Origin: Labilithrix luteola
GTDB taxonomy: Bacteria > Myxococcota_A > Polyangia > Polyangiales > Polyangiaceae
DNA length: 9,297 nt
Assembly: GCA_026225435.1 (NCBI GenBank)
Contig: JAMFST010000190.1
Span: 1-9,297, forward strand
Direction: 5' to 3'
Both the position numbers and the translations under genes were made by a program. Positions 1 through 5,581 of the stretch are shown here, in pieces. Every line of letters starts with the position of its first letter. Position 1 is the first letter of the stretch. The notes under the pieces were generated by a model. The model ran no database searches and had not been told where the DNA came from. It saw nothing but the letters and a program-made list of their open reading frames with translations.

Positions 1-718
1 CGGCGTCGGCGTCGCGTGGCTCGGCATCTTCCTCCAGCTCGGCGCCGCGCTCGCGCTGCTCCTCCGGCGCCAGGTGCGGGCGGCCTGCGCGGTGCTCTTC
101 GCGCTCGTCGCGGTGACCGCGGTGGTCTTCCAGTGGCCCTACTTCTACGTGGTCGGCGGCGGCGAGGTCACGGGGCATCCGGGCGTGGAGCTCAGCCTCC
201 TCGTCCTGGCCTGTCTGGCCGCGCTGCGTTCGGCCCACGACGACGGAGACGGTGACGTCGGAGCGGCCGTGCGCCTCGTGCGCATCACCGTCGCTGCCAT
301 CCTGTTCCTGCACGGCGGCGCGGCGCTCCTCTGCTTCCATGCGGAAGGGATGCGCGCGTGGGGCGAGCAGATGGAAGACGCTGGCTTCCCCTTCGGCGCG
401 GCGCTCGTCTGGTCGGTCGTCACCGTGCAGGCGGTCGGAGCGTGCGCGCTGCTCGTTCGCCGGCAGGTCGTCGTCGCCTGCGCCGTGCAGATCTTCGTGC
501 TGGCCAACGGGATCTGGACGACCCACGCCCCCTACTGGTTCGTCGTCGGGCCGGGGCGCTCGTCCGGTCGCGGGTGGAGCCGCGCCGGCGGACCGGACGA
601 AGGGGGGATGGAGCTCAGCGTGCTTCTGATCGCTTGCCTCGGCGCCGTTCTGCTGGCGTCGCGGCGGCCTTCGTCGCGGGTTTCGGCTTCGTCGCTCGCT
701 TCGTCACCGGGCGCCTGA
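1..718 (+). CDS. DoxX-like integral membrane protein with two tandem units (5' end missing)
   Basis: The frame is open from base 2 and ends at TGA 716-718, giving at least 238 residues; the true start is left of the window. The product is strongly hydrophobic. The second unit begins near base 271 with an RITVAAILFLHGGAALL helix, followed by a second helix, the motif RRQVVVACAV, a third helix, and a Gly-Gly-x-Glu turn leading into a last helix (GGMELSVLLIACLGAVLL). This is the usual four-helix order of DoxX/DoxD-like proteins, which are often redox-linked or of unknown function. The first unit shows the same helices 2-4. DoxX proteins are normally about 130-150 residues, so this looks like a two-unit fusion. 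The final residues (RRPSSRVSASSLASSPGA) are a polar tail. The last 104 bases overlap the convergent ArsR gene. A GTG at base 74 is an unlikely start because it would cut into the first repeat. The DoxX assignment is fairly secure; no function can be given. Confidence 0.72.
   Translation, partial: GVGVAWLGIFLQLGAALALLLRRQVRAACAVLFALVAVTAVVFQWPYFYVVGGGEVTGHPGVELSLLVLACLAALRSAHDDGDGDVGAAVRLVRITVAAILFLHGGAALLCFHAEGMRAWGEQMEDAGFPFGAALVWSVVTVQAVGACALLVRRQVVVACAVQIFVLANGIWTTHAPYWFVVGPGRSSGRGWSRAGGPDEGGMELSVLLIACLGAVLLASRRPSSRVSASSLASSPGA
11..661 (+). repeat. Tandem protein-level duplication within the DoxX-like gene
   Basis: The segment translated from base 11 aligns with that from base 404, a period of 131 codons. 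Over the first 49 residues the alignment needs no gap and I count 20 identities, including W3, Q9, the block RRQV, ACAV, and PY..VVG at the end. Both copies then reach a Gly-x-Glu-Leu-Ser turn and a closing helix (HPGVELSLLVLACLAAL and EGGMELSVLLIACLGAV). The second copy has about 10 extra residues, rich in Arg and Gly, before this turn. The DNA is only loosely similar, so the duplication is old. Confidence 0.7.
560..600 (-). terminator. Hairpin beyond the arsR stop codon, inside the DoxX coding sequence
   Basis: TCGTCCGGTC (560-569) and GACCGGACGA (591-600) are a perfect 10-bp inverted repeat. Between them, GCGG (570-573) can pair with CCGC (580-583), with a 7-base bulge on one side. Read on the minus strand, the hairpin begins 14 bases after the ArsR stop codon (615-617), where a terminator would sit. 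No T-run follows, so it is not a canonical intrinsic terminator; a GC-rich hairpin of this kind could pause transcription or protect the mRNA 3' end. On the plus strand it encodes the Arg/Gly-rich extra segment of the second DoxX unit. It could instead be a chance palindrome in GC-rich DNA. Confidence 0.35.
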
Positions 719-1022
719 CGGTGCTCTCCACCGGAGGCACCGGCCAGGGGACCATCACCTCCTGCAGGCGCTTGCACTCGATGGAGCAGTAGCGGGTCTG
801 CCCCCGCTGCTCGCGCGAGATGAGGCCCGCCTCGGTCAGCACCTTCCAGTGATGGGAGAGGAGCGCCAGGCTGATGCCCACCCGCTCCGCCAGATCGGTC
901 CCGCACAAGCTGCCCTCCTCGGAGAGCACGTCGATGATGTGCAGGCGATGCGGGTCGGCCAGCGCCTTGAAGACCCGCGCGCGCTCCGCATAGCTCTCGT
1001 CGATCCACTTGGTCGAGGCCAC
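615..1022 (-). CDS. ArsR-family winged-helix transcriptional regulator
   Basis: This 135-residue protein has a typical ArsR/SmtB core. Residues 10-36 (YAERARVFKALADPHRLHII and on) match the first helices, residues 38-66 are the helix-turn-helix with the family signature SHHWKVLTEAGLI at 56-68, and residues 69-81 form the wing (REQRGQTRYCSI). Members of the family bind promoter DNA as dimers and release it when a metal, oxidant or other ligand binds. The classical ELCVCDL metal motif appears here as SLCGTDL, keeping only C40; C79 and C83 are the other cysteines. The start is GTG at 1022, with GGTGG six bases upstream and an in-frame TGA 57 bases upstream, so no longer form is likely. Residues from about 102 onward are a Lys/Arg/Ala-rich tail lying entirely within the overlap with the DoxX gene. 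The gene is divergent from the efflux operon, which suggests it represses that operon. The effector cannot be deduced. Confidence 0.9.
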   Translation of the reverse strand: MASTKWIDESYAERARVFKALADPHRLHIIDVLSEEGSLCGTDLAERVGISLALLSHHWKVLTEAGLISREQRGQTRYCSIECKRLQEVMVPWPVPPVESTVRRPVTKRATKPKPATKAAATPAERRRGKRSEAR

Positions 1023-1093
1023 CGCTGACCACCATAGCAGGCGGGACGCGCCCGGCGGGCAACCTCGAGCGACGATTCACGAGAAAATCGCAG

Positions 1094-1129
1094 CTCAAAA
1101 AGTTAAATACGTATTTGAGTGTTTGAGTG
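1094..1129. promoter_or_regulatory. Candidate ArsR operator in the divergent intergenic region
   Basis: The 156 bases between the ArsR start and the adaptor start are GC-rich except for an island around 1082-1130. It holds the perfect 12-bp palindrome AAATACGTATTT at 1105-1116, partly extended by outer matches. The octamer TTTGAGTG occurs twice in tandem (1114-1121 and 1122-1129), and CTCAAA at 1094-1099 is the reverse complement of the TTTGAG in both copies. ArsR-family repressors commonly bind short AT-rich inverted repeats over promoters, so this is the natural operator for both divergent genes. No convincing -35/-10 pair could be assigned; TTAAAT (1103-1108) is a possible -10, which would place the promoter inside the operator. 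Confidence 0.55.
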
Positions 1130-1178
1130 CGACCGCACGCGTCATCGAGGGCATCCAACCCCGACGAGGTGATCGCCG

Positions 1179-2369
1179 ATGCCGCACGTGGACCGTGATA
1201 CCGCCCGCTCTGTTCTCTCCGCTGCCGTCTCTGCTCTGTCACTGGTCGGGCTCGTGTCGTGTCTCGGCTCGTGTCACGAGGCCGCGGCGCAGGACGCCCC
1301 CGCACCCGGCGCGACGCCGGTGAGCGTGGCGCGCCCGGTGACGGCCAGCGCCACCGACTGGGACGAGCTGACCGGCCACGCCCAGGCCAAGGAGTCGGTC
1401 GAGATCCGCGCCCGCGTGTCCGGCTACCTGGAGAAGGTGACCTTCACCGAAGGCGCCCTGGTGAAGAAGGGGGACCTCCTCTACGTCATCGACAGCCGCC
1501 CCTACGCCGCCGAGCTGCAGCGCGCCGAGGCGTCGCTGGCGCAGGCCAACGCCAACGTGGGGTTCGCCGATCGCGACGCCGAGCGCTCCAAGCAGCTGCT
1601 CGCCTCGGGCGCCATCGCCACCCGCGCCTACGACAACGCCAAGAGCACCTTCGACCAGCTCACCGCCGCCACCAGCGTGTCGCGCGCGGCGGTGGCGACG
1701 GCGCAGCTGAACGTGAGCTACTCGCGCCTCTACGCGCCGATCGCCGGGCGCGTCGGGCGCACCCACGTGACGCCGGGCAACCTGGTGATCGCCGACTCGC
1801 CCGAGGCGCTCACCTCGCTGGTCTCGGTCGACCCGCTCTACGTGTACGTCGACGTCGACGAGCGGCGCGCGCTGCAGATCCAGTCCTCGGCGCAGCCGGG
1901 TGACAAGGCGACCAAGGCGTACATCGGCTTCGCCGACGACGAGGGCTACCCGCACGAGGCCCACCTCGACTTCACCGAGAATCACGCCGAGCCGGGGACC
2001 GGGACGGTGCAGGTGCGCGCCGTGCTGGGCAACCCGACCGGGCACTGGACGCCGGGGCTCTTCGCCCGCGTGCGCATCCCTGCCGGGGGCGCGCACGACG
2101 CGGTGCTGGTGAACGACCGCGCCGTCGGCACCGACCAGGATCGCAAGTTCGTCTACGTGGTCGAGGAGGGGGACAAGGTCGAGTACCGCGGGGTCACCCT
2201 CGGCCCGGTGCAGGACGGGCTGCGCATCGTGCGGAGCGGGCTCACCGCCTCCGACCGGGTCGTGGTCAACGGGCTGCAGCGCGTGCGCCCCGGCGTGAAG
2301 GTCGCGCCGCACGACGTGCCGATGGCCACACCTCCGAAGCTCGGAGCCACCGACGGAGGAGCCCCGTGA
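1179..2369 (+). CDS. RND efflux periplasmic adaptor (membrane fusion) lipoprotein, MexE/OqxA-like
   Basis: This 396-residue protein is the adaptor joining an inner-membrane RND pump to an outer-membrane channel. A hydrophobic N-terminus ends in the lipobox LVSC, with C28 as the likely lipidated cysteine; LGSC at C32 is a second possible site. Residues about 73-105 form the first lipoyl half (SVEIRARVSGYLEKV, EGALVKKGDLL, IDSRPY), residues about 106-180 the alpha-helical hairpin, and YAPIAGRVGR from 185 the second lipoyl half. The beta-barrel and membrane-proximal domains follow, including GLRIVRSGLTASDRVVVNGLQRVRPG near the end. The wording of the lipoyl region resembles MexE/OqxA adaptors. 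The ATG start is supported by GAGGTG at 1166-1171. Its stop overlaps the GTG start of the pump in a GTGA, indicating translational coupling. It faces the divergent ArsR gene and its probable operator. Confidence 0.93.
   Translation: MPHVDRDTARSVLSAAVSALSLVGLVSCLGSCHEAAAQDAPAPGATPVSVARPVTASATDWDELTGHAQAKESVEIRARVSGYLEKVTFTEGALVKKGDLLYVIDSRPYAAELQRAEASLAQANANVGFADRDAERSKQLLASGAIATRAYDNAKSTFDQLTAATSVSRAAVATAQLNVSYSRLYAPIAGRVGRTHVTPGNLVIADSPEALTSLVSVDPLYVYVDVDERRALQIQSSAQPGDKATKAYIGFADDEGYPHEAHLDFTENHAEPGTGTVQVRAVLGNPTGHWTPGLFARVRIPAGGAHDAVLVNDRAVGTDQDRKFVYVVEEGDKVEYRGVTLGPVQDGLRIVRSGLTASDRVVVNGLQRVRPGVKVAPHDVPMATPPKLGATDGGAP
2355..2361 (+). promoter_or_regulatory. Ribosome binding site of the RND pump gene
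   Basis: GGAGGAG lies within the last codons of the adaptor gene, just ahead of GTG 2366. It supports the GTG in the GTGA stop-start overlap as the pump start; the protein then begins MKLAHFFIDRPIFAAVL, exactly where MexF-type pumps begin. Confidence 0.7.
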
Positions 2370-5300
2370 AGCTCGCGCACTTCTTCATCGACCGCCCCAT
2401 CTTCGCGGCGGTCCTGTCGATCATCCTCTTCGTCGTCGGCGCCATCTCCGCCTTCCGCCTGCCCATCTCCGAGTATCCGGAGGTGGTGCCGCCCACGGTG
2501 GTGGTGCGCGCGCGGTACCCCGGCGCCAACCCCGCGGTCATCGCCGAGACGGTGGCCGCTCCGCTCGAGCAGGAGATCAACGGCGTCGAGAACATGCTGT
2601 ACATGGGCTCGGACTCGACGGCCGACGGCGCGTTGACCCTGACCATCACCTTCCGCATCGGGACCGATCTCGACATCGCCCAGGTGCAGGTGCAGAACCG
2701 GGTCGCCCAGGCGCTCCCCCGCTTGCCGCAGGACGTGCAGCGCTTCGGCGTGACGACGAAGAAGTCGTCCCCCGACCTCACCATGGTCGTGCACCTGGTG
2801 AGCCCCGACGGGCGCTACGACCAGCAGTACCTGCGCAACTACGCCGTGCTCCAGGTGAAGGACACGCTCGCGCGCATCCCCGGGATGGGCGACGTGCAGA
2901 TCTTCGGCTCGGGCGACTACAGCCTGCGCGTCTGGCTCGACCCGGCCAAGCTCTCGGCGCGCAACATGACCGCCGGTGACGTGGTGGCAGCGCTGCGCGA
3001 GCAGAACGTGCAGGTCGCCGCCGGCGCGCTGGCGCAGCAACCGGCGCCGACCAACGAGAGCTTCCAGCTCTCCATCAACACCCGCGGGCGCCTCGTCGAG
3101 GAAGGGGAGTTCGCCGACGTGGTCGTCAAGGTCGGGGCCGACGGCGCCAACGTCCGGCTGCGCGACGTCGCTCGCATCGAGCTCGGCGCCGATCAGTACG
3201 CGCTGCGCAGCCTGCTGAACAACCAGGAGGCGGTCGCGCTCCCGGTCTTCCAGTCGCCCGGCTCCAACGCGCTCGAGCTGTCGAACAACGTGCGCGCCAC
3301 GATGGAGGAGCTGAAGAAGAGCTTCCCGCAAGGGGTCGACTACCGCATCGCCTACGACCCGACCCGCTTCGTGCGCGCCTCGATCGAGGAGGTGGTGCAC
3401 ACGCTCTTCGAGGCGCTCGCGCTGGTGGTCCTGGTCGTCGTGATCTTCCTCCAGACCTGGCGCGCCTCGATCATCCCCATCGCCGCGGTGCCGGTGTCGC
3501 TCGTCGGCACGTTCGCGGTGATGAAGATGCTCGGCTTCTCCATCAACGCCCTGTCGCTCTTCGGCCTGGTGCTGGCCATCGGTATCGTCGTCGACGACGC
3601 CATCGTCGTGGTCGAGAACGTGGAACGCAACATCGCCCTCGGCCACTCCCCGCGCGAGGCGACGCGCAAGGCGATGGACGAGGTGAGCGGGCCGATCGTC
3701 GCCATCGCGCTGGTCCTCTGCGCGGTGTTCGTCCCCATCGCCTTCGTCGCCGGGTTGACGGGGCAGTTCTACCGCCAGTTCGCCCTCACCATCGCCATCT
3801 CCACGGTCATCTCGGCCTTCAACTCGCTCACCCTGAGCCCGGCGCTCGCGGCGCTCCTCCTGCGGGGACATGACGCGCCCAAGGATGCGCTCTCGCGGGG
3901 GATGGAGCGGGCGCTCGGCTGGTTCTTCCGCCCGTGGAACCGCTTCTTCGACGCCGCCTCCAACCGCTACGTGCGCGTCGTGCAGAAGATCCTCGGGCGC
4001 TCGCGCCTGGCGCTGGTGGTGTACGTCGCGCTGCTCGGCCTGACCTACCTCGGCTTCCACAAGGTGCCGACCGGCTTCGTGCCGACGCAGGACAAGGGGT
4101 ACCTGGTGGCCTTCGCCCAGCTGCCCGATGCCGCCTCGCTCGATCGCTCCGAGGAGGTGATCCGCAAGATGGCCGCCGCCGCGCTCGAGACTCCGGGCGT
4201 CTCCGACACCATCGAGTTCCCCGGTCTGTCGATCAACGGCTTCACCAACGCGACCAACGCCGGCATCGTCTTCGTCGGTCTCAAGCCGTTCGAGGAGCGC
4301 CCGGGCAAGGAGCTCTCCGGCCCGGCCATCGCGGCGACGCTGCAGAAGAAGTTCGCCGCCATCGAGGAGGCCTACGTCGCCATCTTCCCGCCTCCGCCGG
4401 TCAACGGCCTCGGCACCATCGGCGGCTTCAAGCTGTACATCGAGGACCACGCCGCCAGTGGTCTCGGGCCGCTCTACGACACGACCCAGAGCTTCCTCGC
4501 CGCCGGGCAGAAGTCCCCCGAGCTGGCAGGCCTCTTCAGCGGCTACCAGGTCAACGTGCCGCAGCTCTTCGCCGACGTGGACCGCGTGAAGGCCAAGACG
4601 CAAGGCGTGGCGCTCGACGACGTCTTCGCCACCATGCAGGCGAACCTCGGGTCGGTCTACGTGAACGACTTCAACCGCTTCGGGCGCACCTTCCGCGTCA
4701 ACGTGCAGGCCGACCAGCCGTTCCGCCTGCGCGCGGAGGACATCGGCGCGCTCAAGACGCGCAACGCCGCCGGCGCGATGGTGCCGCTCGCCTCGCTGGT
4801 GAAGGTGCGCGAGTCGAACGGGCCGGACCGCGTCACCCACTACAACGGCTATCCAGCCGCGGAGGTCAACGGCGCGGCCGCCCCCGGCTTCAGCTCGGGG
4901 CAAGCGCTCGCCGCCATCGACGCGCTCGGCAAGAAGGAGCTCCCGCAAGGGGTCACCTTCGAGTGGACCGATCTGACCTACCAGCAGATCCTCTCGGGCA
5001 ACACCACGCTGTACATCTTCCCGCTCTGCGTCCTGCTCGTCTTCCTCGTGCTCGCAGCGCAGTACGAGAACTGGTCGCTGCCGTTCGCCGTCATCCTCAT
5101 CGTGCCGATGTGTCTCCTCGCGGCCATCGGCGGGGTGTGGCTCGACAACGGTGACAACAACCTGTTCACCCAGATCGGCCTGTTCGTCCTCGTCGGCCTC
5201 GCCTGCAAGAACGCCATCCTCATCGTGGAGTTCGCCCGCGATCAGCAGCGCGACGGGATGGCGCCGCTGCAGGCGGTCCTCGAGGCGTGCCGCCTGCGCC

Positions 5301-5545
5301 TGCGGCCCATCCTGATGACCTCCATCGCCTTCATCATGGGCGTGTGGCCGCTGGTGCACTCCTTCGGCGCCGGCGCGGAGATGCGCCACGCCATGGGGGT
5401 GGCGGTGTTCTCCGGGATGATCGGCGTCACCGTCTTCGGGCTACTGCTGACCCCGGTGTTCTACGTGACGCTGACCAGGAAACGGCGCGCCGTGGCGCTT
5501 TCTGGCCCGCTGGAGCGGTCGATGGCATCATCAGCTCAGACATAG
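2366..5545 (+). CDS. RND multidrug efflux pump, HAE1 family, MexF/OqxB-like
   Basis: At 1059 residues this is a full-length proton-driven inner-membrane efflux transporter. The N-terminal FFIDRPIFAAVLSIIL opens the first membrane helix, and LPISEYPEVVPPTVVVRARY begins the first periplasmic pore domain. The segments GVENMLYMGSDSTADG, QVQVQNRV and SPDLTMVVHLVSPDGRYD closely follow the MexF/OqxB/BepE branch. The proton-relay residues are intact: D410 and D411 in helix 4 (AIGIVVDDAIVVVENVERN), K948 in helix 10 (CKNAILIVEFARD), and R978 and T985 in the RLRLRPILMTS stretch, corresponding to AcrB D407, D408, K940, R971 and T978. Helices 7-12 and the second periplasmic half are present, so it should be functional. 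Substrates in this branch are typically amphiphilic drugs such as quinolones and chloramphenicol, but the substrate here is unknown. It is co-transcribed with the adaptor. No outer-membrane factor gene follows; a kinase gene does. Confidence 0.96.
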   Translation: MKLAHFFIDRPIFAAVLSIILFVVGAISAFRLPISEYPEVVPPTVVVRARYPGANPAVIAETVAAPLEQEINGVENMLYMGSDSTADGALTLTITFRIGTDLDIAQVQVQNRVAQALPRLPQDVQRFGVTTKKSSPDLTMVVHLVSPDGRYDQQYLRNYAVLQVKDTLARIPGMGDVQIFGSGDYSLRVWLDPAKLSARNMTAGDVVAALREQNVQVAAGALAQQPAPTNESFQLSINTRGRLVEEGEFADVVVKVGADGANVRLRDVARIELGADQYALRSLLNNQEAVALPVFQSPGSNALELSNNVRATMEELKKSFPQGVDYRIAYDPTRFVRASIEEVVHTLFEALALVVLVVVIFLQTWRASIIPIAAVPVSLVGTFAVMKMLGFSINALSLFGLVLAIGIVVDDAIVVVENVERNIALGHSPREATRKAMDEVSGPIVAIALVLCAVFVPIAFVAGLTGQFYRQFALTIAISTVISAFNSLTLSPALAALLLRGHDAPKDALSRGMERALGWFFRPWNRFFDAASNRYVRVVQKILGRSRLALVVYVALLGLTYLGFHKVPTGFVPTQDKGYLVAFAQLPDAASLDRSEEVIRKMAAAALETPGVSDTIEFPGLSINGFTNATNAGIVFVGLKPFEERPGKELSGPAIAATLQKKFAAIEEAYVAIFPPPPVNGLGTIGGFKLYIEDHAASGLGPLYDTTQSFLAAGQKSPELAGLFSGYQVNVPQLFADVDRVKAKTQGVALDDVFATMQANLGSVYVNDFNRFGRTFRVNVQADQPFRLRAEDIGALKTRNAAGAMVPLASLVKVRESNGPDRVTHYNGYPAAEVNGAAAPGFSSGQALAAIDALGKKELPQGVTFEWTDLTYQQILSGNTTLYIFPLCVLLVFLVLAAQYENWSLPFAVILIVPMCLLAAIGGVWLDNGDNNLFTQIGLFVLVGLACKNAILIVEFARDQQRDGMAPLQAVLEACRLRLRPILMTSIAFIMGVWPLVHSFGAGAEMRHAMGVAVFSGMIGVTVFGLLLTPVFYVTLTRKRRAVALSGPLERSMASSAQT

Positions 5546-5581
5546 GTTCTCGCCTTGGGGTGAGCAGCGAATGGGGACGAG

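Noticed and set aside
74..76. GTG as the start of the DoxX-like gene
   Set aside because: The frame continues to the left edge, and the residues before the GTG (WLGIFLQLGAALALLLRRQ) align with the second repeat, so they belong to the protein.
1076..1120. A sigma-70-type promoter in the divergent region
   Set aside because: TTCACG or TTGAGT as -35 and TTAAAT or GTATTT as -10 can be picked out, but no pair has good matches at a 16-18 base spacing, so no discrete promoter is called.
532..1305. A 257-codon minus-strand frame across the ArsR gene and the intergenic region
   Set aside because: It runs through the AT-rich operator region and overlaps the ArsR gene in another frame; only the ArsR frame shows a protein family.
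2153..5389. A 1078-codon minus-strand open frame opposite the RND pump
   Set aside because: The translation is rich in Arg, His, Asp, Glu and Val with no recognisable motif, and it mirrors the GC-rich codons of a well-supported pump gene.
5546..5581. A terminator or promoter between the pump and kinase genes
   Set aside because: The 36 bases contain no convincing inverted repeat, T-run or promoter-like hexamers, which supports co-transcription instead.
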